A stretch of 64,000 bases of DNA from Roseovarius indicus (GCF_008728195.1 NZ_CP031598.1:2294001-2358000); one strand, 5' to 3'. Positions 26,371 to 35,108 are shown, numbered from the stretch's first letter. Program-made: numbers and translations. Notes: generated by a model not told the origin, from the sequence alone.

Positions 26371-27599
26371 GCGTGGATGTCCTGGTTGTCGACGATGATG
26401 CCGCCGTGCGCGACGCGCTGGTCCAGTCGCTGGAACTGGCCGACCTAACAGCAAGGCCCGCTGGCTCATTCATCGAGGCGAAGGATCACATCGCTCCGGA
26501 TTTTCCAGGCGTGATCCTTTCCGATATCCGAATGCCCGGCCGTGACGGGTTCTACCTTCTGAAATACGCTAACGGTGTCGACGCGGAACTACCGGTCGTG
26601 CTGCTTACGGGCGAGGGCGACATTCCCATGGCTGTCGAGGCCATGGGGCAGGGGGCGTTCGACTTTCTCGAGAAACCCTGTGCGCCTGATGACCTGATAC
26701 CGGTGTTGCAAAGGGCCCTGTCGACCCGGCGTCTGGTTCTGGAAAACCGCCGTCTGAAGGCGCAGTTGCAAACGGGCGACCCGGCGGCACGGATGCTGTT
26801 CGGCACCTCGGCGCTGGCCGACGATCTGCGCGCGCGGGTTCGCACGGTTGCGCCCATGGGCGTCGAGGTGCTGGTCACCGGTCCGCCGGGCGCAGGGGTG
26901 TCGAAGGTGGCCGAGGTCATTCACCTGATGTCGCCCGCAGCGCGCGGCCCCTTCGTGAAACGCTCTTCCGCCGGGATGGACGGGGTGTCGCTCGACCAGG
27001 CGTTCAGCGCGGCCACGGGCGGAACGCTGTTTCTCGACGATGTGTCGGCTCTGCCGGGCGCCACGCAATACGCGCTCGCCGAAAAGCTGGAACACGCGGA
27101 AAGCGTTCGGCTCATCGCCGGCACCACGGCCGACCTGTCGGCAGAGGTCGAGGCCGGACGGATGAACGCCGAGCTTTACTATCGGCTCGACGTGACGCCG
27201 GTCCGCATCCCTGCGCTGTCCGAGCGTCCCGAAGATATTCCGGTGCTGTTTTCGCACTACGTTGCCCTGGCGGCGGAACAGGCCGGCATACCGGTCCCCG
27301 AAGTCACGACCGATCACATGGCCCGCCTGATGGCGCAGGACTGGCCGGGAAATGCCCGGTCGCTCATGTCGGCCGCCATGCGCTTCGTGCTGGGCATGCC
27401 GGAAGAGGCGGCGGCCGCCGCCGAACTGGGTCTGGCGGAACAGATGGCACGGGTCGAACGCTCGTTGCTCATTGCCGCGCTTGGGCGCCAGAACGGCCGC
27501 GCGTCGGAGGCCGCCAAGGCGCTAAAACTGCCGCGCAAGACCTTTTACGACAAGCTCGCCCGCTACGGCATCCGTCCCGACGATTACCGCCGCAGCTGA
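26367..27599 (+). CDS. DctD-like response regulator lacking the GAFTGA loop
   Basis: This 410-residue protein has a receiver domain (acidic D9-D11, phospho-acceptor D53, K103), an AAA+-like central domain and a Fis-type helix-turn-helix (GRASEAAKALKLPRKTFYDKL). The central domain is reduced. The Walker A position reads GPPGAGVSK at 172-180, not GESGTGKE. Between FVKRSS and GGTLFLDDV only about 15 residues remain where about 35 are usual, so the GAFTGA loop that contacts sigma-54 is missing. It probably activates sigma-70 transcription, as Rhodobacter NtrC does. Two palindromes upstream of dctP are the likely binding sites. Confidence 0.85.
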   Translation: MSVDVLVVDDDAAVRDALVQSLELADLTARPAGSFIEAKDHIAPDFPGVILSDIRMPGRDGFYLLKYANGVDAELPVVLLTGEGDIPMAVEAMGQGAFDFLEKPCAPDDLIPVLQRALSTRRLVLENRRLKAQLQTGDPAARMLFGTSALADDLRARVRTVAPMGVEVLVTGPPGAGVSKVAEVIHLMSPAARGPFVKRSSAGMDGVSLDQAFSAATGGTLFLDDVSALPGATQYALAEKLEHAESVRLIAGTTADLSAEVEAGRMNAELYYRLDVTPVRIPALSERPEDIPVLFSHYVALAAEQAGIPVPEVTTDHMARLMAQDWPGNARSLMSAAMRFVLGMPEEAAAAAELGLAEQMARVERSLLIAALGRQNGRASEAAKALKLPRKTFYDKLARYGIRPDDYRRS

Positions 27600-27688
27600 C
27601 GCGCCAGTGCGGCGGGACACGCCCGGCGCTATCCAAAGGTCGCTACGGCAAGCCGCAACGGAATCCGGGACGGGCCGATTGCGGGAAG

Positions 27689-27739
27689 TGTGCGGAATCT
27701 CGCACAGGCACGTTGTTGCAGTGTGCGGGAATCCGCACA
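27689..27739. promoter_or_regulatory. Paired palindromic operators upstream of the TRAP operon
   Basis: Two 18-nt palindromes, TGTGCGGAATCTCGCACA (27689-27706) and TGTGCGGGAATCCGCACA (27722-27739), have centres 33 bp apart, about three helical turns. The arms TGTGCG/CGCACA are perfect in both. They lie between dctD-like and dctP genes. From memory they resemble the DctD sites of rhizobia. They are probably bound by the response regulator. Confidence 0.8.
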
Positions 27740-27772
27740 ATCAGAAGGCGTCAGATCGTCCGATAATCACCG

Positions 27773-27800
27773 TTTCAGACATAATCCTTTGAAATATAAT
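27773..27800 (+). promoter_or_regulatory. Candidate sigma-70 promoter for the TRAP operon
   Basis: A perfect -10 box TATAAT at 27795-27800 is preceded by TTTCAG at 27773-27778 with a 16-bp spacer. No good -24/-12 (TGGCAC-N5-TTGC) element was found in the same gap. The palindromic operators would lie about 70-120 bp upstream of the start point. The rest of this 329-bp gap holds a short GCCCC-GACAA-GGGGC hairpin and no ORF. Confidence 0.45.
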
Positions 27801-27928
27801 TATTTTTTCGACATGAAAAACGGGCTGAAACTAAACCTTGAGTGGCGCTGACTTCCCGACAAAGACTTATGGCACCGCCCCGACAAGGGGCAGTCTTGTA
27901 ATGTTACATCCTGGGAGGAGACCAGACC

Positions 27929-28930
27929 ATGAAGTTCCTGACCGCTGCCGCGAGCGCGCTGGCGCTGTCCGTTTCGGCCACGGCCGTAAGCGCCGCCTGT
28001 GATGACGGCGAGATCGTCGTCAAGTTCAGCCACGTCACCAACACCGACAAACACCCCAAGGGCATCGCCGCCTCGCTGCTGGAAAAGCGCGTGAACGAAG
28101 AGATGGACGGCACGATGTGCATGGAGGTTTTCCCGAACTCCACGCTTTACGACGACAACAAGGTGCTGGAAGCAATGCTGCAGGGTGACGTGCAGCTGGC
28201 CGCCCCCTCGCTTTCGAAGTTCGAGAAATTCACCAAGCAATTCCGCATCTTCGACCTGCCCTTCATGTTCAAGGACATCAACGCCGTCGAACAGTTCCAG
28301 GCCTCCGAAGCCGGTCAGGACCTTCTCGACAGCATGCAGCGCCGCGGTCTGCAGGGGCTGGCCTACTGGCATAACGGCATGAAGCAGATGTCGGCCAGCG
28401 TGCCGCTGCTCGAGCCGTCCGACGCCGAGGGCCTGAAGTTCCGCGTGCAGTCCTCCGACGTGCTTGTCGCCCAGATGGAAGCGCTTGGCGCGAGCCCGCA
28501 GAAGATGGCCTTCTCCGAGGTCTACGGCGCATTGCAACAGGGCGTGGTCGACGGACAGGAAAACACCTGGTCGAACATCTACGGCAAGAAGTTCTTCGAG
28601 GTTCAGGACGGCGTGACCGAAACCGATCACGGCATCATCGACTACCTCGTGGTGACCAGCGTCGACTGGCTCGACAGCCTCGAGCCGGAGGTGCGTGACC
28701 AGTTCCTGACCATCGTGTCCGAGGTCACCGAGACCCGGAACAAGGAATCCACCAAGGTGAACCAGGACGCCAAGCAGGCCGTCATCGATGCCGGCGGTAC
28801 CGTTCGCACCCTCGACGCCGACCAGCGCGCCAAGTGGGTCGAAGCGATGAAACCGGTCTGGGAACAGTTCACCGACGACGTGGGCCAGGAAAACATCGAC
28901 GCGGCGCAGGAAATCAACGCCAGCATGTAA
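27929..28930 (+). CDS. dctP: TRAP transporter substrate-binding protein DctP
   Basis: This 333-residue periplasmic binding protein of a tripartite (TRAP) importer has a Sec signal peptide (residues 1-22, ending AVSA). The mature protein begins CDDGEIVVKFSHVTN, typical of DctP. It contains the conserved arginine region FRVQSSDVLVAQMEALGASPQKMAFSEVY, which binds the carboxylate of the ligand. GGGAGGAG lies upstream of the ATG. The linked DctB/DctD-like sensor suggests C4-dicarboxylates, but other organic acids are possible. Confidence 0.92.
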   Translation: MKFLTAAASALALSVSATAVSAACDDGEIVVKFSHVTNTDKHPKGIAASLLEKRVNEEMDGTMCMEVFPNSTLYDDNKVLEAMLQGDVQLAAPSLSKFEKFTKQFRIFDLPFMFKDINAVEQFQASEAGQDLLDSMQRRGLQGLAYWHNGMKQMSASVPLLEPSDAEGLKFRVQSSDVLVAQMEALGASPQKMAFSEVYGALQQGVVDGQENTWSNIYGKKFFEVQDGVTETDHGIIDYLVVTSVDWLDSLEPEVRDQFLTIVSEVTETRNKESTKVNQDAKQAVIDAGGTVRTLDADQRAKWVEAMKPVWEQFTDDVGQENIDAAQEINASM

Positions 28931-28937
28931 GCCTGAC

Positions 28938-28996
28938 AGGTGCGTGACATCACGCACCTCGCGGGGCGGGCCCGAACTGACCGGGCCCGCCCTTTT
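28938..28996 (+). terminator. Two hairpins between dctP and dctQ
   Basis: A 9-bp perfect stem (AGGTGCGTG / CACGCACCT, 28938-28959) is followed by an 11-bp perfect stem (GGGCGGGCCCG / CGGGCCCGCCC, 28964-28992) and TTTT. They probably partly terminate or stabilise the dctP message so that the binding protein exceeds the membrane subunits. Confidence 0.75.
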
Positions 28997-29025
28997 CGCA
29001 AGATACTTGCGGGAGGAGGGGACAA

Positions 29026-29691
29026 ATGAGTCGCGAACACAGCTTCGTGGACACCATCGAGGAAACGGTGATCGCCACGCTTCTCGGTGCAATGACGGTG
29101 GTCACGTTCTCCAACGTGATCGCGCGCTACGTATTCAACTCGAACATTCTGTGGGCGCTGGAACTGACGGTTTTCATGTTCGGCTGGCTGGTGCTTCTGG
29201 GCGCGTCCTACGCGGTGAAGAAGCAAAGCCACCTTGGCGTGGACGCGATCGTCAACATCGTCTCGCCGCCGGTGCGCAAGGCGATGGCGCTTTTTTCGAT
29301 CGCCTGCTGCCTTGTGTTCTCCCTCCTGCTCCTGAAGGGCGCCTGGGATTACTGGTCGGTCTACGCAGAACTGCCGCCCACGACAGGGCGCTGGTTCCCG
29401 ACCGGGTTCGACACCGATTTCCGCGGCCAGGGGTGGTACGAAGTGCAGGATATTCCGATGCCCGCCATCCTGCGGTTCCTCGAGGACTGGATCAATTTCG
29501 GCGAGGAATACGAGAAGATGCCGAAGGCCATTCCCTACGTGGTTCTGCCCGTGTCTTTGGCGCTGCTGACCTTCCGCTTCGCCCAGGTTGCCGTGCAGAT
29601 CTGGCGTGGCGAGGTCGACCGGATCGTCGCCAGCCACGAGGTGGAAGACGAGCTTGAACAGGTCCGCGCCCAGCAAGGGGGGCATGACTGA
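29026..29691 (+). CDS. dctQ: TRAP transporter small membrane subunit DctQ
   Basis: This 221-residue membrane protein has about four hydrophobic helices, with the DctQ core VVTFSNVIARYVFNSNILWALELTVFMFGWLVLLGA. A roughly 60-residue hydrophilic insert (about residues 110-165) makes it longer than the usual 160-170. The ATG has GGGAGGAGGGG upstream and the stop overlaps the DctM start (TGATG). Confidence 0.9.
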   Translation: MSREHSFVDTIEETVIATLLGAMTVVTFSNVIARYVFNSNILWALELTVFMFGWLVLLGASYAVKKQSHLGVDAIVNIVSPPVRKAMALFSIACCLVFSLLLLKGAWDYWSVYAELPPTTGRWFPTGFDTDFRGQGWYEVQDIPMPAILRFLEDWINFGEEYEKMPKAIPYVVLPVSLALLTFRFAQVAVQIWRGEVDRIVASHEVEDELEQVRAQQGGHD

Positions 29692-31070
29692 TGGAAGTCG
29701 TTCTTCTTTTCGTGATGGTCATCGGCCTGCTGCTCGTGGGCGTGCCCATTGCCGTGTCGCTCGGCCTCAGCTCCATCCTCTTCCTGCTGTGGTTCTCGGA
29801 AAGCTCGTTGGCGTCGGTGGCTCAAACGCTCTTCAGCGCTTTTGAAGGCCACTACACGCTGCTTGCCATTCCCTTCTTCATCCTCGCTTCCTCGTTCATG
29901 ACGACAGGCGGGGTGGCCCAGCGGATCATCCGCTTTTCCATCGCCTGCGTCGGTCACCTGCATGGTGGGCTGGCCATCGCGGGCGTCTTCGCCTGCATGC
30001 TCTTCGCCGCGCTGTCGGGCTCGTCGCCCGCCACCGTTGTGGCCATCGGCACGATCGTCATCGCCGGCATGCGGCAGGTGGGCTATACCCGCGACTTTGC
30101 GGCCGGCGTCATCTGTAACGCGGGCACGCTTGGCATCCTGATCCCGCCGTCGATCGTGATGGTGGTCTATGCCGCGGCGGTCGAGGTGTCGGTCGGCCGG
30201 ATGTTCCTGGCCGGGGTCATTCCAGGTCTTCTGGCGGGTTTCATGCTGATGACGGCCATCTACATCGTGGCCCGCGTGCGCAACATGCCCAAGGGCGACT
30301 GGCAGGGCTGGGGCGAGATCTTTGCCTCCGGGCGCGATGCGGCCTGGGGCCTTTTCCTGATCGTCATCATCCTTGGCGGCATCTATGGCGGCATCTTCAC
30401 CCCGACCGAGGCCGCGGCGGTGGCGGCGGTCTACTCGTTCTTCATCGCCTGTTTCGTCTACAAGGACATGGGGCCGCTCGCGGTCGGCAAGGAGCAGGGC
30501 GGCAATCTGAGCCTCCTGCGCAAGCCGTACGCAATCGTCACGGCCTTCTTCCACCCCGACACCAAGCACACGCTCTTCGAGGCGGGCAAGCTGACCGTGA
30601 CGCTGCTTTTCGTCATCGCCAACGCGCTGATCCTCAAGCACGTGCTGACCGATGAGCAGATCCCGCAGCAGATCGCCGGCGCCATGCTCAACGCGGGTTT
30701 CGGGCCTGTCATGTTCCTGATCGTCGTCAACGTGATCCTGCTGATCGGCGGCCAGTTCATGGAGCCTTCGGGCCTTCTCGTGATTGTTGCGCCGCTGGTG
30801 TTCCCGATCGCCATGGAGCTTGGGATCGACCCCATTCACCTCGGCATCATCATGGTGGTGAACATGGAGATCGGGATGATTACCCCGCCTGTCGGTCTCA
30901 ACCTCTTCGTGACCTCGGGCGTGGCGGGCATGCCGATGATGAGCGTCGTGCGCGCGGCGCTGCCGTTCCTCGCGGTGCTCTTCGTCTTCCTGATCATGAT
31001 CACCTACATTCCGTGGCTCTCGACGGTGTTGCCGAACACCTTCATGGGCCCCGAGATCGTCACGCAGTAG
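29691..31070 (+). CDS. dctM: TRAP transporter large membrane subunit DctM
   Basis: This 459-residue sodium-coupled permease has about twelve helices. Characteristic segments are ALSGSSPATVVAIGTIVIAGM, GTLGILIPPSIVMVVYA, and GMITPPVGLNLFVTSGVAG near the C-terminus. It completes the TRAP transporter. A 29-nt hairpin without a T-tract follows at 31085-31113. Confidence 0.92.
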   Translation: MEVVLLFVMVIGLLLVGVPIAVSLGLSSILFLLWFSESSLASVAQTLFSAFEGHYTLLAIPFFILASSFMTTGGVAQRIIRFSIACVGHLHGGLAIAGVFACMLFAALSGSSPATVVAIGTIVIAGMRQVGYTRDFAAGVICNAGTLGILIPPSIVMVVYAAAVEVSVGRMFLAGVIPGLLAGFMLMTAIYIVARVRNMPKGDWQGWGEIFASGRDAAWGLFLIVIILGGIYGGIFTPTEAAAVAAVYSFFIACFVYKDMGPLAVGKEQGGNLSLLRKPYAIVTAFFHPDTKHTLFEAGKLTVTLLFVIANALILKHVLTDEQIPQQIAGAMLNAGFGPVMFLIVVNVILLIGGQFMEPSGLLVIVAPLVFPIAMELGIDPIHLGIIMVVNMEIGMITPPVGLNLFVTSGVAGMPMMSVVRAALPFLAVLFVFLIMITYIPWLSTVLPNTFMGPEIVTQ

Positions 31071-31084
31071 GAAGCTGAAACGGT

Positions 31085-31113
31085 TCGGGCGCGTAGGATT
31101 TATGCGCGCCCGA
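31085..31113 (+). terminator. Stem-loop after dctM
   Basis: A perfect 9-bp stem (TCGGGCGCG / CGCGCCCGA) with an 11-nt loop is followed a few bases later by CGGGCC-GTCT-GGCCCG. There is no T-tract, so termination is plausible but not certain. Confidence 0.45.
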
Positions 31114-31219
31114 CCACCGGGCCGTCTGGCCCGCATTTGCCCTCCGGTTTGTCGCAGATGTGTCATGGACAAGCCGCCTGACCCGGCAGATAGTCGGCCC
31201 GGTCAACGAGGGAACACCC

Positions 31220-32527
31220 ATGCAGTGGAATGACGAATCCGAACCCGGCACTCCGTATTGGTGGAGCGTTCTGAAGAACGACCCGGCTGACGATCCGTTG
31301 CCGCAGGATTGCGACGTGCTGGTGATCGGCGCGGGCTTCGCCGGTCTGTCGGCGGCGATCGCCTCCCATGATTGCGGCGCCAGCGTTGTGGTTGTCGACA
31401 AGGACGAACCGGGGCAGGGCGCCTCCACCCGCAACGGCGGCATGTTCGGTGCCCATCCCCGGCTGGGATGGAAGGCGCTTTCCGACAAGTTCGGCCCAAA
31501 GGTGGCCGATGCGCTCTTTGCCGAGGCGAAGCCGGCGCTTGAATGGGCGAAGGGGCTGATCGACCGCGAAGGCATCGATTGCGACCTGCAACAAACGGGT
31601 CGCATCCAGCTTGCCTGGACAAGGCAGCATTTCGAAAACCAGAAAACGCTCGCCCGCCATGTCTCGGAGAAGAGCGACGTCGACGTCTCGATCGTCGAGC
31701 GTGACGGGCTGGGGCAGGAAATAGAGACGCCCCGCTATTTCGGCGGGCTGGTCTTCCCCGAACATTGCGGACTTCACCCGGCCAAGTACCACCAGGGGCT
31801 GCGCGAGGCTGTCACCCGCCGCGGCATCACGCTCACCGGCAACGCCGAAGTGACGTCGCTCGAGCGCGCCGGCAACCGGTTCTCCGTCACCACGCCAAAG
31901 GGCACCGTTCGGGCGGAAAAGGTCATCCTCTGCACCAACGGCTACACCACGCCGCTTTTCCGCTGGCACGTGGCGCGGGTTTTCCCGCTGCCCTCCTACC
32001 TGATCGCAACCGAGGAATTGCCGGCCAACCTGCTGGGGCATCTCGCCCCGGGGCGGCGGATGATGGTCGAAACCCGCGCCCGGCACAGCTATTTCCGCCT
32101 GTCACCTGATGGCAAGCGCGTGCTCTGGGGCGGGCGGGCCTCCATGCGTGACGTCCCGGTCAACGAGGCCGCCAAACGCCTGCGCGAGACGATGCTCAGC
32201 GTCTGGCCGGACCTCGCCGATGCCAGGATCAGCCACGCCTGGTGGGGCAATACGGGCTTCAGCTTCAACCACATGCCCCATGTGGGCGAGGATCGTGGGC
32301 TGCATTACGCAATGGGCTTCTCGGGATCGGGCACCGTCATGGCGCCCTATCTGGGCGCCAAGGCAGCTTATCGCGCCCTGGGCGATCCGCGCGGGGCCAC
32401 GGCCTATGCCGATACCGTCTTGCGCCGGGATGCCCTTCATCCCTTCGCCAAGCCGCATTTCCTAAAGGCCGCGGATATCTGGTATCGGCAGGTGGTCGAC
32501 CGGGTGGAGAACGCGAAAGCGCGCTGA
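31220..32527 (+). CDS. FAD-dependent amine/amino acid oxidoreductase (DAO family)
   Basis: This 435-residue flavoprotein is of the D-amino acid oxidase/GlpO/PuuB fold. The FAD-binding GAGFAGLSAA lies at residues 37-46, followed by STRNGGMFGAHPRLGW. The C-terminal half has the substrate domain and a second FAD segment (HYAMGFSGSGTVMAPYLGA). Relatives oxidise gamma-glutamylputrescine, sarcosine-type amines or amino acids. The ATG at 31220 is chosen because GAGGGA lies 6 nt upstream. It stands alone, convergent with ectR. The substrate is unknown. Confidence 0.82.
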   Translation: MQWNDESEPGTPYWWSVLKNDPADDPLPQDCDVLVIGAGFAGLSAAIASHDCGASVVVVDKDEPGQGASTRNGGMFGAHPRLGWKALSDKFGPKVADALFAEAKPALEWAKGLIDREGIDCDLQQTGRIQLAWTRQHFENQKTLARHVSEKSDVDVSIVERDGLGQEIETPRYFGGLVFPEHCGLHPAKYHQGLREAVTRRGITLTGNAEVTSLERAGNRFSVTTPKGTVRAEKVILCTNGYTTPLFRWHVARVFPLPSYLIATEELPANLLGHLAPGRRMMVETRARHSYFRLSPDGKRVLWGGRASMRDVPVNEAAKRLRETMLSVWPDLADARISHAWWGNTGFSFNHMPHVGEDRGLHYAMGFSGSGTVMAPYLGAKAAYRALGDPRGATAYADTVLRRDALHPFAKPHFLKAADIWYRQVVDRVENAKAR

Positions 32528-32530
32528 ACG

Positions 32531-33007
32531 TCAGACGCCGTTCCGGAATTCCCGCGAGTCGAGCACCGGCGATGCGTCGAGATTGGCGGCATTGAGCATC
32601 GTCGCGACCCGCTCGAGCGAGGCCACGATCATCGACTGCTCCCAGTCCTCGAGCGCCTCGAACCGGGCGACGAACTGCTGCTGAAGCGCATCGGGCGCGT
32701 TGTCGACTGTCGCCCGCCCGTGCTCTGTCAGGATGATGTTGGTCTGCCGCCGGTCGGTGTCAGACTTCTCACGTACCACCAGCCCCTTTTTCACAAGCTT
32801 GTCCACCAGCGCCGTCACCGTCGCCTGGGACACGATCATCCGGTGCGATATCTCGGTGGCGGTGCATCGCCCCCGTTCGGCGATGAGCTGCAGCACTCGG
32901 AATTGCACCGCTGTCAGACCGGCCGACTGGGCCAGGTCACGGGCATAGGTGTCGGTTGCGCGAAGGATTCTGCGCAGGGCGATTAGGCAGGTATCGATCC
33001 GTTCCAT
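32531..33007 (-). CDS. ectR: MarR-family regulator of ectoine genes (EctR-like)
   Basis: This 158-residue MarR-type dimeric regulator has a winged helix spanning TAVQFRVLQLIAERGRCTATEISHRMIVSQATVTALVDKL and the wing KSDTDRRQTNIILTEHG. The ATG at 33007 is chosen because GGAG lies 6 nt upstream; an ATG two codons earlier is too close to that site. It is divergent from ectA with a 224-bp AT-rich space between them. That is the EctR arrangement known in halophilic bacteria, where it represses ectABC at low salt. Confidence 0.85.
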   Translation of the reverse strand: MERIDTCLIALRRILRATDTYARDLAQSAGLTAVQFRVLQLIAERGRCTATEISHRMIVSQATVTALVDKLVKKGLVVREKSDTDRRQTNIILTEHGRATVDNAPDALQQQFVARFEALEDWEQSMIVASLERVATMLNAANLDASPVLDSREFRNGV

Positions 33008-33148
33008 GGCCATCTCCGCAAGGATTTTGTTTCATAGTCACATAATAATAATATTTCGGCAATCCACGAAAATGCTTCGGTCGATGAAGGAAACTTTAGG
33101 TTTTTAAGGCATAAAACCGCTATTTTGCACTAAAAATGCGACATATTG

Positions 33149-33203
33149 CTTTGGTATGCTTTGCATCTTGAAGTTTGTGGTGCGGCAAACTACTTTAGTA
33201 TGC
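33149..33203 (+). promoter_or_regulatory. Direct repeats in the ectR-ectA control region
   Basis: The 11-mer CTTTGGTATGC (33149-33159) recurs as CTTTAGTATGC (33193-33203), 44 bp apart, just before ectA. Both are flanked by AAAG or TTTG. They are candidate EctR or sigma-factor sites. The surrounding 33020-33230 region is markedly AT-rich against the neighbouring genes. Confidence 0.45.
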
Positions 33204-33231
33204 AAAGGAAAACTGAGGAGACAGCAGACCG

Positions 33232-33762
33232 ATGCGACACACGCTGGAACTGATCGACAAAGCGACGCCCTCGTTGCGAAAACCCGTGGCCGAGGACGGC
33301 GCGGAAATCTGGAAGCTGATCAAGGCATGCAAACCGCTCGACGAGAACTCGATGTATTGCAACCTTATCCAGTGCGACCATTTCCGCGACACTTGTGTTC
33401 TGGCTGAACTGGGTGGCAAGCCGGCGGGCTGGGTTTCGGCCTACGTCATGCCGAACGATCCCTCCACGCTGTTCGTATGGCAGGTCGCTGTTTCTTCCGA
33501 AGCGCGCGGTATGGGCCTTGGCACGCTGATGCTCAAGGGCCTTCTCCAGCGCGACGTATGCAAAGATGTCGAGCGTATCCAAACGACCATCACGCGCTCG
33601 AACGCCGCCTCGTGGAAGCTGTTTCGCAAATTCGCGAAACAGCAGGACGCGCGGCTCTCCTCGCAGGCCTATTTCGGTGAGGCCCTGCACTTCCAAGGAA
33701 AACACAACACCGAATACATGGTCACCATCGACCTCGCGGAAGAAATGGACAAGGCAGCCTGA
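33232..33762 (+). CDS. ectA: L-2,4-diaminobutyrate acetyltransferase EctA
   Basis: This 176-residue GNAT enzyme acetylates L-2,4-diaminobutyrate at N4, the second step of ectoine synthesis. It shows the family N-terminus (LRKPVAEDGAEIWKLIKACKPLDENSMYCNLIQCDHF) and the acetyl-CoA loop SSEARGMGLGTLML. GAGGAG lies upstream of the ATG. It is followed by ectB, ectC and a dedicated aspartokinase. Confidence 0.96.
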   Translation: MRHTLELIDKATPSLRKPVAEDGAEIWKLIKACKPLDENSMYCNLIQCDHFRDTCVLAELGGKPAGWVSAYVMPNDPSTLFVWQVAVSSEARGMGLGTLMLKGLLQRDVCKDVERIQTTITRSNAASWKLFRKFAKQQDARLSSQAYFGEALHFQGKHNTEYMVTIDLAEEMDKAA

Positions 33763-33811
33763 ACGGGCTGCCCGCCTTCCGCTTCAAATCCATCAAACCA
33801 AAGGACACGCC

Positions 33812-35104
33812 ATGCCGACTGACACGTCAGCCGACAAGAACATATTTGAACGCCGCGAATCTGAAGCGCGCAGCTATTGCCGCAACTTCGATACGGTATT
33901 CACAAAGGCCTTGGGGTCCGAACTTACCGACGCCCACGGCAAAACCTACATCGACTTCCTGGCCGGGTGCTCGTCGCTCAACTACGGGCACAACGATCCC
34001 GACATGAAAGCCGCCCTGATCGAGCATATCTCGGGCGACGGGATCGCGCACGGCCTCGACATGTACACGACCGAAAAGGCGCGCTTCCTCGAAGCGTACG
34101 AGGAGATCATCCTCAAGCCGCGTGGCATGGACCACAAGATCATGATGACCGGCCCGACCGGCACAAACGCGGTCGAGGCAGCAATGAAGCTGGCCCGCAA
34201 GGTTACCGGCCGCCGCAACATCGTGGCCTTCTCCAACGGCTTCCATGGCATGACCATGGGCGCACTGTCGCTGACCGGTAACGCCGGCAAGCGTGGTGGC
34301 GCCGGTGGCGGTGCCCTGACCGATGTCACGCACTTCCCCTTCGAAGGCGCGCTCGGCGACGACGTCGATACGCTGGCGCAGGCCGAAATGATGCTCGACA
34401 ACTCCTCGTCCGGCATCGATGCACCTGCCGCGTTCATCTTCGAGCCGATCCAGGGCGAGGGCGGTCTTACAGCCGCGTCGAAGGAATGGATGCAGGGTGT
34501 CGAGCGCCTTGCGCGTAAGTATGGCGCCATGCTGATCGTTGACGACATCCAGTCGGGCTGCGGCCGCACGGGCAGCTACTTCGCCTTCGAGGAGGCGGGT
34601 ATCGACCCTGACATGATCACGCAGGCGAAATCGCTGTCGGGCTTCGGCCTGCCGTTCGCCGCGCTGCTGATCAAGCCGGAACACGATATCTGGAAGCCCG
34701 CCGAGCATAACGGCACCTTCCGTGGCAACACCCATGCTTTCGTGACCGGCCGGGTTGCGCTCGAAAAGTTCTGGAAGACCGATGACTTCGCCAAGGAAGT
34801 CCAGGAGAAGAGCAAGATCCTGACCGAAGGTCTCCAGTCCATCGTCGACATCATCCCCGGCGCGCGCCTCAAGGGCCGTGGGCTGATGCAAGGCGTCGAC
34901 GTGGGCTCCGGCGACAATGCCGGCGAGATCTGCGCACGCGCCTTCGAGAAGGGCCTCGTGATCGAGACGTCGGGTGCCGACGACGAAGTCGTCAAGGTGC
35001 TCGCGCCCCTCACAACGCCGGAAGACACCTTCCGCAAGGGCCTCGACATCCTGATCGAGTCGGCACGCGAAGTTTCGACCTCCACCAAGATGGCAGCGGA
35101 GTAA
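33812..35104 (+). CDS. ectB: Diaminobutyrate-2-oxoglutarate transaminase EctB
   Basis: This 430-residue class III PLP aminotransferase converts L-aspartate semialdehyde to L-2,4-diaminobutyrate using glutamate, the first committed step to ectoine. Motifs are GPTGTNAVEAAMKLARK, IVDDIQSGCGRTG (cofactor aspartate) and TQAKSLSGFGLPFA (Schiff-base lysine). The ATG at 33812 begins the typical short EctB N-terminus (IFERRESEARSYCR). It lies 49 bp after ectA and 4 bp before ectC. Confidence 0.96.
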   Translation: MPTDTSADKNIFERRESEARSYCRNFDTVFTKALGSELTDAHGKTYIDFLAGCSSLNYGHNDPDMKAALIEHISGDGIAHGLDMYTTEKARFLEAYEEIILKPRGMDHKIMMTGPTGTNAVEAAMKLARKVTGRRNIVAFSNGFHGMTMGALSLTGNAGKRGGAGGGALTDVTHFPFEGALGDDVDTLAQAEMMLDNSSSGIDAPAAFIFEPIQGEGGLTAASKEWMQGVERLARKYGAMLIVDDIQSGCGRTGSYFAFEEAGIDPDMITQAKSLSGFGLPFAALLIKPEHDIWKPAEHNGTFRGNTHAFVTGRVALEKFWKTDDFAKEVQEKSKILTEGLQSIVDIIPGARLKGRGLMQGVDVGSGDNAGEICARAFEKGLVIETSGADDEVVKVLAPLTTPEDTFRKGLDILIESAREVSTSTKMAAE

Positions 35105-35108
35105 CACA

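Noticed and set aside
27867..27885. Sigma-54 -24/-12 promoter (TGGCAC near 27868)
   Set aside because: The -12 half TTGC is absent at the required spacing (CGAC is found), so this does not match.
29535..31172. 545-codon open frame on the minus strand
   Set aside because: Antisense to dctM, which has clear family motifs. The shadow product is D/H/R-rich with no recognisable fold.
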